Assembly: GCA_028699365.1 (NCBI GenBank)
Contig: JAQVUQ010000138.1
Span: forward strand, 1 to 7,152
Source of the DNA: a bacterium
Lineage (GTDB): Bacteria > UBP13 > UBA5359
DNA length: 7,152 nucleotides
Direction: 5' to 3'
The notes under the pieces were generated by a model. It did no database searches, had not been told where the DNA came from, and worked only from the letters and a program-made list of their open reading frames with translations. Both the position numbers and the translations under genes were made by a program. Of the stretch, positions 1-5,349 are shown one piece after another. The first letter of the stretch is position 1, and each line of letters starts with the position of its first letter.

Positions 1-102
1 CTTTACCAGAACCTCCGCCTTCAACCCCTTGCTCATTCGGTTCAATCTTACCAGGGGTGTGTTTCCTACGACCCCGGTAATATCATTATATATCTTACTC
101 AT
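1..102 (-). CDS. cysK: Cysteine synthase A (O-acetylserine sulfhydrylase), N-terminal part, cut by window edge
   Basis: PLP enzyme that makes cysteine from O-acetylserine and sulfide in the cytoplasm. Only the first 34 codons are present; the gene runs off the left edge. The visible residues contain the family's N-terminal signature, GNTPLVRLN at residues 13-21, preceded by an I-x-x-x-x-G-type lead-in and followed by the usual A-x-V-L-V-K stretch ending at residue 34. The PLP lysine lies beyond the window. The ATG at 102-100 has a strong ribosome site, AGGAGG at 113-108, 5 nt upstream, which fixes the start. It is the third gene of a minus-strand run behind an Rrf2 regulator and a MetY-type enzyme, but a 188-nt repeat-bearing gap separates it from metY. 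It could have its own promoter; I saw no convincing one. CysK rather than CysM or cystathionine beta-synthase is likely from the N-terminus and neighbours, but only 34 residues support this. Confidence 0.88.
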   Translation of the reverse strand, partial: MSKIYNDITGVVGNTPLVRLNRMSKGLKAEVLVK

Positions 103-290
103 TTTATCCTCCTGTTGCAGTTATTCTGGTCACAGGCTGAGGGCTGAAGACTGAAGGCTGAAGGAGTTTACGCTCAAGTAGACCTCTATGGTCTTTTATC
201 CAGGCTTACTTCTCCACCTTGATTAAGGCTATCAAACTAAGCCTGAGCGTTCTACTTCAGGCTTCAGCCTTAAAAGCTTCAGCCTGTCTG
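103..290. other. metY-cysK intergenic region with two opposed heptamer arrays
   Basis: This 188-nt stretch has no credible gene. It holds the cysK ribosome site, one heptamer array on the plus strand (135-162) and a second in the opposite orientation (256-296, running into the metY stop codon). Parts of the arrays are complementary: 154-163 pairs perfectly with 262-271 (10 bp), and 133-140 with 279-286 (8 bp), in nested order. A transcript reading from metY into cysK could therefore fold into a long interrupted hairpin with a loop of roughly 100 nt. No U-tract follows, so it does not look like a simple terminator. Confidence 0.75.
135..162 (+). repeat. Tandem heptamer array, four GNCTGA[A/G] units
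   Basis: Four contiguous 7-bp units: GGCTGAG at 135, GGCTGAA at 142, GACTGAA at 149 and GGCTGAA at 156. The units are read on the plus strand, opposite to the flanking genes. The same heptamer family appears inverted at 256-296 and again at 5329-5349. It is not a CRISPR array: the unit is 7 bp and there are no spacers. Confidence 0.85.
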
Positions 291-296
291 TCAGCC
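256..296 (-). repeat. Heptamer array overlapping the metY stop codon
   Basis: Read on the plus strand the units are TTCAGGC (256-262), TTCAGCC (263-269), an 8-nt interruption, TTCAGCC (278-284), a short gap, and GTCAGCC (290-296). On the minus strand they are GCCTGAA, GGCTGAA, GGCTGAA and GGCTGAC. The TGA stop of metY (293-291) lies inside the last of these. A small inverted repeat, TCAGCC/GGCTGA (291-296 and 299-304), also sits on the end of the gene. Confidence 0.75.
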
Positions 297-1604
297 TTGG
301 CTGAGACCCAGCGCCTGATCCAGATCGGCGATGATATCATCCAGATTTTCAAGACCTATGGACAGGCGCACAAAGTCGTCCGTCACCCCGGTAGATGCCT
401 GCTCTGCCGGCGTGAGCTGCTGATGTGTGGTAGAGGCGGGATGTATGATGAGACTCTTGGCATCGCCGATGTTGGCCAGATGCGAGAAGAGTTTGACCGC
501 CTCGATCAACTTGCCCCCTGCCTCCCGGCCACCCTTGATACCGAAACCGATTATGGCTCCCTGGCCCGCCGGCAGAAATTTCCCGGCTCGTTCGTGATCC
601 TTATGGCTGGGCAGGCCCGGGTAATTTACCCAGGCTACGGCCGGATGCTTCTCCAGCCACGCTGCCGTCGCCAGAGCATTGGCCGAATGCTGCCTTATGC
701 GCAGCGGCAGAGTTTCCAGGCCCTGCAGGAAGAGCCAGGAGTTGAACGGCGACAAGCACGGTCCCAGATCGCGGAGCAAGCTTACCCTGGCCCTGATGAT
801 ATAGGCGATGCCGGGCACTACGGCCTCATCATGCAGGCCGAAGGCCGCCCAGTAATTGACTCCGTGATAAGACGGATCGGGCTCGGTAAGCTCCGGGAAC
901 TTGCCGTTGTTCCAGTTGAATTTGCCGGAATCGACGATGGCGCCGCCGATGCTGGTGCCATGACCGCCGATGAATTTGGTCAGAGAGTAGACGGCTATAT
1001 CCGCCCCGTATTCAAAGGGATTGAAGAGCGGCGGCGGAGCTACGGTGTTGTCGATTATCAGCGGGATGCCGTGGCTGTGGGCGATATCCGCAATGGCCGG
1101 GAAGTCATCCACGTTGTTCCCGGGGTTGCCCAGGCTCTCCAGGTAGACCAGGCGGGTATTGTCATCTATGGCCGCCGCTACGTTGGCGGGGTCCGAAGAG
1201 TTCACAAAGCGAACCTCTATGCCCAGCCGGGCCAGGGTGTAGTGAAAGAGATTATAGGTTCCTCCGTAAAGGTAACTGCCGGAGACGATGTTCTGGCCTG
1301 CCCCGGTCAGGTTGAGCACGGCCAGAGTTATGGCCGACTGGCCGGACGCAACCGCCAGGGCTCCGGTGCCGCCGTGCAGTTCCGCCAGGCGCTTCTCCAG
1401 CACATCCGTAGTAGGGTTCATCAGTCGTGTGTAGATGTTGCCGAACTCCTTCAAGCCGAAGAGATTGGCCGCATGCTCAGCCGAATTGAAGACGTAGGAC
1501 GTCGTTTGATAAAGCGGCACCGCCCTGGCGTTGGTAGCGGGATCGGGCGCCTGCCCTCCGTGTAAGGCTACGGTTTCTATTCCTATTTTACCTGTCTCTG
1601 TCAT
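291..1604 (-). CDS. metY: O-acetylhomoserine sulfhydrylase / aminocarboxypropyltransferase (Cys/Met metabolism PLP family)
   Basis: Cytoplasmic PLP enzyme expected to form homocysteine from O-acetylhomoserine and sulfide, for direct sulfhydrylation towards methionine. The 437 residues match the full length of the family. Visible landmarks are A-V-P-L-Y-Q-T-T-S at 28-36, Y-T-R-x-x-N-P-T at 58-65, SGQSA at 87-91, an ES-x-GNPG stretch at 156-162, DNT at 185-187 and the PLP lysine K210 in [12 protein letters not shown] (207-218). The [11 protein letters not shown] stretch, and the long insert after it, favour MetY over cystathionine gamma-synthase or gamma-lyase. The usual FATP after DNT reads VAPPP here, a mild deviation beside the cofactor site. 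The ATG at 1604 has GAAAGGAAGG (1622-1613) 8 nt upstream. The gene lies 38 nt after the Rrf2 regulator, so the two are very probably co-transcribed. Its stop codon is embedded in a heptamer repeat. Confidence 0.95.
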   Translation of the reverse strand: MTETGKIGIETVALHGGQAPDPATNARAVPLYQTTSYVFNSAEHAANLFGLKEFGNIYTRLMNPTTDVLEKRLAELHGGTGALAVASGQSAITLAVLNLTGAGQNIVSGSYLYGGTYNLFHYTLARLGIEVRFVNSSDPANVAAAIDDNTRLVYLESLGNPGNNVDDFPAIADIAHSHGIPLIIDNTVAPPPLFNPFEYGADIAVYSLTKFIGGHGTSIGGAIVDSGKFNWNNGKFPELTEPDPSYHGVNYWAAFGLHDEAVVPGIAYIIRARVSLLRDLGPCLSPFNSWLFLQGLETLPLRIRQHSANALATAAWLEKHPAVAWVNYPGLPSHKDHERAGKFLPAGQGAIIGFGIKGGREAGGKLIEAVKLFSHLANIGDAKSLIIHPASTTHQQLTPAEQASTGVTDDFVRLSIGLENLDDIIADLDQALGLSQG

Positions 1605-1642
1605 CTCTTTATCCTTCCTTTCAACACTTGACCCCTATCCGC

Positions 1643-2083
1643 TTATATACTATATGTGTTGTAGGTCCGGCTCTTCTCTTTCTGTTTCTCCACCAGGCTT
1701 TCCAGGGTTACCCCCTGCAGCGTGTTGAGCAGAACCTCGGACACGTCATTCCAGAAATCCCTCGATGCGCAGGAAGCGGAGCGGACGCAGGCAGTAGGGT
1801 TATCCACACAATCCACCAGGCACAACGGCCCTTCAACGGCACATATCACATCTTTCATGGTGATTTCGGCTATGGGCCTGGATAATGAATAGCCGCCGCG
1901 GGCTCCACGCCTGACAGTCAGCAACCCCGCTGTCTTCAATGGAGGAACGAGTTGCCAGAGATACTTCTCCGATATCTCCTGCCGATGGGCAACGTCCTTG
2001 AGAAGGATCGGACTTTCACCTTCGTTCATGGCCAGATCCATCACCAGACGTACTGCATACCGCCCTCTTGTAGATAATTTCAT
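1643..2083 (-). CDS. Rrf2-family transcriptional regulator with IscR-like cysteines and CymR-like C-terminal isoleucine
   Basis: A 146-residue DNA-binding regulator of the Rrf2 family (IscR, CymR, NsrR, RirA). The winged helix occupies about residues 1-70: the start MKLSTRGRYAVR is typical, a recognition helix falls around SEKYLWQL (38-45), and the wing is RRGARGGYSL (58-67). Cysteines at 92, 99 and 105 (C-x6-C-x5-C) sit where IscR has its 2Fe-2S ligands (C-x5-C-x5-C); further cysteines are at 81 and 88. The fourth IscR ligand, His, is not conserved. The protein ends in TYSI. A C-terminal isoleucine is the anchor by which partners enter the CysK active site, and cysK is two genes downstream. 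The start at 2083 has GAGGTGG (2095-2089) 5 nt upstream. It heads the operon and is probably autoregulated through inverted repeats at 2105-2140. Inferred role: control of cysteine/sulfur or Fe-S metabolism. I give no symbol because it could be called iscR-like or cymR-like. Confidence 0.92.
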   Translation of the reverse strand: MKLSTRGRYAVRLVMDLAMNEGESPILLKDVAHRQEISEKYLWQLVPPLKTAGLLTVRRGARGGYSLSRPIAEITMKDVICAVEGPLCLVDCVDNPTACVRSASCASRDFWNDVSEVLLNTLQGVTLESLVEKQKEKSRTYNTYSI

Positions 2084-2104
2084 TCAAACCACCTCTTCTC
2101 GTTG

Positions 2105-2140
2105 TAATCTCAACTAATTCTACTGCTTTAGTAGAGATTA
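2105..2140 (-). promoter_or_regulatory. Probable Rrf2 operator: nested inverted repeats
   Basis: Two overlapping dyads lie next to the -10 box. The inner one is TCTACT (2119-2124), 5 nt, then AGTAGA (2130-2135): a perfect 17-bp palindrome with the ACT-N5-AGT geometry of IscR type 1 sites. The outer one pairs 2105-2116 with 2129-2140 (12-bp arms, one mismatch, 12-nt spacer). The right half is shared, giving three half-sites. Binding here would cover the expected transcription start, so repression is the natural reading. That the Rrf2 protein encoded by the same operon binds it is inference. Confidence 0.6.
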
Positions 2141-2165
2141 TATACGGCGGTCAGATCTTTGTCAA
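2137..2165 (-). promoter_or_regulatory. Perfect-consensus sigma70 promoter for the Rrf2-metY(-cysK) operon
   Basis: On the minus strand TTGACA (2165-2160) and TATAAT (2142-2137) are separated by exactly 17 nt. Both boxes match the housekeeping consensus at all six positions. Transcription would start near 2130, about 47 nt before the Rrf2 ATG. So strong a promoter is expected to need repression, consistent with the dyads beside it. Confidence 0.85.
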
Positions 2166-2259
2166 TACCACGTGCTGCGAAAGTTTGCTTGATTATAAGT
2201 CACTAAATCCATACGGTTTGTATAACTGTAGATAAACATGAAAGATTGCATATAAGTTC

Positions 2260-2276
2260 TACTATTGCCCGTAGTA
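2260..2276 (+). promoter_or_regulatory. Candidate BlaI-type operator
   Basis: TACTA (2260-2264) and TAGTA (2272-2276) form a perfect dyad with a 7-nt spacer, overlapping the proposed blaI -35 box. BlaI/MecI/CopY repressors bind TACTACA/TGTAGTA-type dyads, so the half-sites resemble the family. However, the spacer is not that of the classical operator, so this is tentative. Confidence 0.4.
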
Positions 2277-2293
2277 CGTAAGTTTGGTATATT
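2265..2293 (+). promoter_or_regulatory. Candidate promoter for the blaI-M56 operon
   Basis: TTGCCC (2265-2270) and TATATT (2288-2293) are 17 nt apart, matching the sigma70 boxes at 4/6 and 5/6 positions. Transcription would start near 2300. The AT-rich stretch around 2290-2298 offers alternative -10 boxes, so the exact position is uncertain. Confidence 0.45.
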
Positions 2294-2327
2294 ATAAGTA
2301 AGAATTCAGATTTAAAGGTGTTTGAAG

Positions 2328-2750
2328 ATGATAAAAAAGATAATCACCTCCCTCTCACTGGGAAAAAAAGGCGTCAATAAGGTCCTGGGCGATCTGGAGA
2401 CGGAGATAATGGATATCGTCTGGAGCTCCGGCGCCTGTAGTGTACGCGATGTTTACGAGAATATCCGTCTCCGACGCAAAATAGCTTACACCACCGTCAT
2501 GACGATTATGTCACGACTGGCAAAAAAAGGGCTGCTCAAACAGACCCGTCGGGACGCGGCCTATATCTACGCCCCGGTGATGAGCCGGGAACAGTTCGCC
2601 TCCGGCTTTGTAGGGCAAGTGGTGGAAGATCTGATGAGCGACTTCTCGACGCCTCTCCTCTCCCACATCATAGAGCAGGCGGCCGATGACCCGGAGAAGC
2701 TTCAGGAATTATCCGAGCTGATAAACAGAAAGCTGGCGGAGAAGAGCTGA
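2328..2750 (+). CDS. blaI: BlaI/MecI/CopY-family transcriptional repressor
   Basis: A 140-residue winged-helix repressor of the penicillinase-repressor family. The DNA-binding domain spans about residues 18-84 and shows the family pattern: L-x-x-L-E-x-E-I-M-D-I-V-W at 20-32, SVRDVYE (38-44), the recognition helix AYTTVMTIMSRLAKKG (53-68) and a wing ending AYIYAP (78-83). The rest (85-140) is the helical dimerisation domain where family members are cleaved by their partner protease. I chose the ATG at 2328 over an in-frame TTG at 2322: AAGGTG (2315-2320) is 7 nt from the ATG but only 1 nt from the TTG. The stop overlaps the next gene's ATG by one base, the classical blaI-blaR1 arrangement. It probably represses its own operon through the dyad at 2260-2276. 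The target may be unrelated to beta-lactams, since no beta-lactamase or penicillin-binding gene is present in the window. Confidence 0.93.
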   Translation: MIKKIITSLSLGKKGVNKVLGDLETEIMDIVWSSGACSVRDVYENIRLRRKIAYTTVMTIMSRLAKKGLLKQTRRDAAYIYAPVMSREQFASGFVGQVVEDLMSDFSTPLLSHIIEQAADDPEKLQELSELINRKLAEKS

Positions 2751-3682
2751 TGTTCGCCCTTCTCAGAGATCTGGGACAGGAAATCCATCCTTATATCATA
2801 TATATATTCATCGGCACGCCGATAGCCGTGCCGATCACCCTGCTAGCCGTCAGGCTGGGCAGGGTCGTCGCGCCGGGCTGGCGCACGGCCTTTTACGCCC
2901 TGCCGCTGGTTATGCCGCCGCTGACCTACGCCGTTACCCTGCTTCTGTTCGGATCCTGCCGCATGAGTGTGGACGGCTCTCTGTTGCCGCTGAACATCGT
3001 ATGTCGCCTGGGAGGGTATCTGGGCAGCTTCGTTCTGCCTTTAGTGGTCTTATCCGTTCTGGCTTTCGTTTACAGAATCGTCCTGGATTCGGGCAGGCTC
3101 ATATCTCATCTGCGCCGTCTGGAAGAGGTGACCGATGCCGATCTTCTCAGTCGTTTCCGGGAACTGGCGGAGAGAAGCGGCATCACCGCACCCCGGCTGC
3201 TGGTTGCTCAAAGCGATTACCCTGCCGCGCACGCCGTCTCCATCATTCGCCCCGGCGTCATCGTAACCCGCGGGCTTCTGGACAAACTGGAAGCGCCTGA
3301 GCTTGATGCGGTTCTGGCCCACGAATTATCCCATATCCGTCGCCGGGATACTCTCTTTACCCTGATGCTGGGACTGCTCAGCGCTCTGCAGGCGTTCAAC
3401 CCCTTTGCCGGCCTGATGATGAAGCTGGCGCTGGGCGAGAGAGAGAAGGTCTGTGATGCAGAGGCAGCCAGAATCACCGGCGATCCCCTCTCCCTGGCTT
3501 CCGGCCTGCTGAAGATAGCCCAGGGAAGAACCCTGCAGACGGCAGAGTCCGCTGCCGCAGGGCCGGTAGCGGAACGTATTGCCGCGGTCATAGATCCTGG
3601 TAATTATGATAAGAGAAATCACCTCTGGCTTTTGCTGATAGCTGTAGCCATAACCGTCGTGCTTTTGCTGGCTATATGTTGA
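2750..3682 (+). CDS. Short BlaR1/M56-type membrane zinc metalloprotease without sensor domain
   Basis: A 310-residue integral membrane protease, the presumed antirepressor partner of the BlaI protein. Hydrophobic segments lie at about 15-36, 46-68 and 88-112, with another after the active site (about 200-224) and one at the C-terminus (292-309). The zinc site is HELSH (191-195, catalytic E192), followed by RRRD and, about 37 residues later, E232 in E-K-V-C-D, the expected third ligand. The order and the CD-x-E-A tail fit M56 (BlaR1) best; M48 (HtpX-like) is the alternative. BlaR1 and MecR1 are almost twice as long and end in an extracellular penicillin-binding domain. Here the protein stops right after the last membrane segment, so the signal must be sensed within the membrane or by another protein. 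The start overlaps the blaI stop (TGATG), with GGAG 8 nt upstream, implying translational coupling. Confidence 0.88.
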   Translation: MFALLRDLGQEIHPYIIYIFIGTPIAVPITLLAVRLGRVVAPGWRTAFYALPLVMPPLTYAVTLLLFGSCRMSVDGSLLPLNIVCRLGGYLGSFVLPLVVLSVLAFVYRIVLDSGRLISHLRRLEEVTDADLLSRFRELAERSGITAPRLLVAQSDYPAAHAVSIIRPGVIVTRGLLDKLEAPELDAVLAHELSHIRRRDTLFTLMLGLLSALQAFNPFAGLMMKLALGEREKVCDAEAARITGDPLSLASGLLKIAQGRTLQTAESAAAGPVAERIAAVIDPGNYDKRNHLWLLLIAVAITVVLLLAIC

Positions 3683-3694
3683 GCTAAGAAATAG

Positions 3695-3729
3695 AGGCCG
3701 AAGGCATGAGTGTCTCATGCCTTCGGCCT
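3695..3729. terminator. Bidirectional terminator-like hairpin between convergent genes
   Basis: AGGCCGAAGGCATGAG (3695-3710), a TGT loop and a perfectly complementary 16-nt arm (3714-3729). It lies 12 nt after the M56 stop and 17 nt after the YHS gene's stop on the other strand. Neither side has a good U-run: the minus-strand exit reads CTATTTCTTAG and the plus side is mixed. Rho-independent termination is plausible mainly for the minus-strand operon; 3'-end stabilisation is the alternative. Confidence 0.7.
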
Positions 3730-3746
3730 TGAGGATATAGATTGTC

Positions 3747-4142
3747 TTAGTGGCAGGCTCCCCCGCCGGCAGGGGCGACCGGGGCCGGATGGCAGCTCTT
3801 ATTGCCCTGCCTGGGTGCCGGAGCGGCTTCTTTCAGATATTTCTCCGGAGCCTTTTTGAAGCTGGTCACGCACTTGTCGCAGCAGAAATAGTAGGTCTTC
3901 CCTTTGTAATTATAGACTTTGGCCTTGGACTTAGCTATCTTCATGTCCTTCATGACCGTGCAGGTCACCTTTTCTTCTGAAGCCTTCTTATCGGCTGCAG
4001 TACTCTTGCCCATACTCATGCACATCATCAGTTTATGCCCTGAGCAATGCTCCTTGACGGCACCGTAAGACCTGATGCCCGCTCCAATTGCCAGCACTCC
4101 CGCAAATACCATTATCAATCCCATAACTTTCCACTTTTTCAT
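3747..4142 (-). CDS. Membrane-anchored or exported YHS-domain metal-binding protein
   Basis: A 131-residue protein with an N-terminal hydrophobic segment (about 6-24, after MKKWK) that is either a signal peptide or a membrane anchor, so the rest should face the periplasm. A YHS (TRASH-like) domain covers about 58-105: C61, then Y-x-G-K-T-Y-Y-F-C-C-D-K-C at 79-91, giving C87/C88 and C91. This fold binds metals such as copper in related proteins. Before it lies a Cys/His/Met cluster (H32, C33, H36, M39, M40, C41, M42, M44). After it a Pro/Gly-rich tail carries C117-H118 and ends C130-H131. The richness in Met, Cys and His suggests soft-metal binding, with copper the best guess. The ATG at 4142 has AGGAGGT (4156-4150) 7 nt upstream. 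It is the last gene of the ABC/porin operon, 28 nt after the porin gene. A role in metal delivery, sequestration or sensing is inference. Confidence 0.85.
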   Translation of the reverse strand: MKKWKVMGLIMVFAGVLAIGAGIRSYGAVKEHCSGHKLMMCMSMGKSTAADKKASEEKVTCTVMKDMKIAKSKAKVYNYKGKTYYFCCDKCVTSFKKAPEKYLKEAAPAPRQGNKSCHPAPVAPAGGGACH

Positions 4143-4170
4143 CTTTCCGACCTCCTGATTTTTCGATACT

Positions 4171-5286
4171 CTACTTGCCGAACAGACTTGAAAATTCTCT
4201 GGTAAACTGCAACATCACCGTCGTCCCATTGCGATCCTCCCCCGGGATACGCCCCAGACTACGCTCGGCGGCGATACGAATGGTCGTATCATCATTGATT
4301 TTGCGGCCATACGCCGCTCCCAGCCGCAGCCGGCTGCCGCCCGGCTGCTCCCAACGCGCCAGTTGTGTCGTAATCTCATTCTTTTCGTTGAGCGCGCGAT
4401 TCCATTGCAGGAACTGACCGTTGACACTGCCGTCAGAGTCGCGCCCGCCTATCACTTCCGCCCGCCATGTGTCCCGACCGGCACTGTATTCCATATCCAG
4501 TCCAAGCCGGGTTTTATCGGTAAAGGTCAGGGAATGATCGAGCGGCATATCCATAATCGCCTCTTCCATCACGGGATCGACCAGGGTGGAGAAGCGCGGC
4601 ATATCCTTGCCGTAAAGCCCGGAGACGCCGGCCGTGAGTATTCCGCCGTTGGCCAGGTCGAACCGCCGGGCGATTCTTCCTGCCGCTATGGGCTTGCCGT
4701 TATTGTCGTTGCGTACGCCGTTTCCGCCCATGGCCGCCATCCAGTAGTCGTAGTCGCCTTTGAACCCTTCCACGCTTACGCCCCGGTCGATCCGCACGCC
4801 CAGGCTCTGCGGGTAAAGCGTCTGCAGCGGGCGGGTATGGGTTTCATAATAAGCAAGGTTGCCGAACGGCACCACAAACTGCCCGAAGCGGATATTCGGC
4901 TTACCCAGGCCCATCTTATAGATGCCGTAAGCATTTCCGAAGTGCATCTCCTTGCCCCGGCCATCGACGCCCTTCATCTGCGTGACATACGGCCATTGCA
5001 GGGCTAAGTCGAGCACGTCACGTTCGCCGTTGTTGATGGTCGCCGTGGTCTCCACCTCCGCCGCCATCAGCTTACCAGCCGTCTCATACATCGGGTCCGC
5101 CCCGGTGGCGGCCATGTTCATCAGTTGATAATCCAGTCGCCCGCTGGTGTTGGAATCTGAAATGTGCCACCCTTTTGGAGGCTGTTGCTGCTCGGCAGGC
5201 ATATTATCCGTTTCCGCGGCGACACCCCCGCCTGTAACTATCAGCAATGTCGCCAGCGCAATAATGCTTGGCTTCAAGATCCCCAT
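4171..5286 (-). CDS. Outer-membrane beta-barrel (porin-like) protein
   Basis: A 371-residue exported protein. Residues 1-24 form a signal peptide with probable cleavage after V-A-A (22-24), and the mature protein starts ETDNMP. A Gln/Pro-rich linker follows, then alternating hydrophobic/polar stretches with frequent aromatic residues. NIRFGQFVVPFGNLAYYETH (131-150) resembles a strand-turn motif common in phosphate-selective-porin-like (OprO/P type) barrels. The C-terminus (MLQFTREFSSLFGK) is amphipathic and ends near a Phe, as barrels do, but with two extra residues. The substrate is unknown. I chose the ATG at 5286 over an in-frame ATG at 5301: AGGAGA (5298-5293) lies 6 nt before 5286, and starting at 5301 would put that ribosome site inside the gene. 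It follows ATPase A by 43 nt and precedes the YHS gene by 28 nt, so it probably forms the outer-membrane part, or a client, of the ABC system. Family assignment is weak; barrel nature is fairly secure. Confidence 0.75.
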   Translation of the reverse strand: MGILKPSIIALATLLIVTGGGVAAETDNMPAEQQQPPKGWHISDSNTSGRLDYQLMNMAATGADPMYETAGKLMAAEVETTATINNGERDVLDLALQWPYVTQMKGVDGRGKEMHFGNAYGIYKMGLGKPNIRFGQFVVPFGNLAYYETHTRPLQTLYPQSLGVRIDRGVSVEGFKGDYDYWMAAMGGNGVRNDNNGKPIAAGRIARRFDLANGGILTAGVSGLYGKDMPRFSTLVDPVMEEAIMDMPLDHSLTFTDKTRLGLDMEYSAGRDTWRAEVIGGRDSDGSVNGQFLQWNRALNEKNEITTQLARWEQPGGSRLRLGAAYGRKINDDTTIRIAAERSLGRIPGEDRNGTTVMLQFTREFSSLFGK

Positions 5287-5328
5287 ACAATTTCTCCTCA
5301 TCCAGACGCAAACTACAAGCTTAAACCC

Positions 5329-5349
5329 TTCAGTCTTCAGACTTCAGAC
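5329..5349 (-). repeat. Three tandem heptamers forming the 3' end and stop codon of ATPase A
   Basis: On the minus strand the array reads two copies of GTCTGAA (5349-5336) then GACTGAA (5335-5329). It encodes the last residues, S-L-K-S-E-D, and the third unit supplies the TGA stop (5332-5330). Because 7 is not divisible by 3, the three TGA triplets occupy all three reading frames. This is the same repeat family as at 135-162 and 256-296. Confidence 0.8.

Larger units (their letters stand above)
2166..2321. other. Divergent intergenic region between Rrf2 and blaI
   Basis: AT-rich, with no credible gene (longest plus-strand start tried, at 2238, gives five codons). It contains three direct copies of TATAAGT (2194-2200, 2251-2257, 2293-2299) and the blaI promoter and dyad annotated separately. 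I see no riboswitch or T-box architecture. Confidence 0.6.

Noticed and set aside
135-296. CRISPR array or variable-number tandem repeat locus
   Set aside because: Units are 7 bp, no spacers are present, and copies occur in both orientations and at a distant locus; it looks like a dispersed short repeat.
219-1565. Long plus-strand open frame of 448 codons opposite metY
   Set aside because: It lies antisense to a gene with all the hallmarks of a PLP enzyme, has no ribosome site, and its translation resembles no family. It is a shadow of metY codon bias.
2084-2321. S-box, T-box or other riboswitch leader for the sulfur genes
   Set aside because: The Rrf2 leader from the predicted start is only about 47 nt and contains no conserved riboswitch elements; the inverted repeats fit a protein operator better.
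2322-2327. TTG start for blaI, two codons upstream
   Set aside because: Only 1 nt from the ribosome site at 2315-2320; the ATG at 2328 has normal spacing.
4363-5007. Plus-strand open frame of 214 codons opposite the porin gene
   Set aside because: Antisense to a secreted barrel gene with its own ribosome site and signal peptide; no recognisable family or ribosome site.
5287-5301. Alternative porin start at 5301
   Set aside because: The ribosome site at 5298-5293 would be inside the coding region, whereas it sits 6 nt before the ATG at 5286, which also begins a clean signal peptide.
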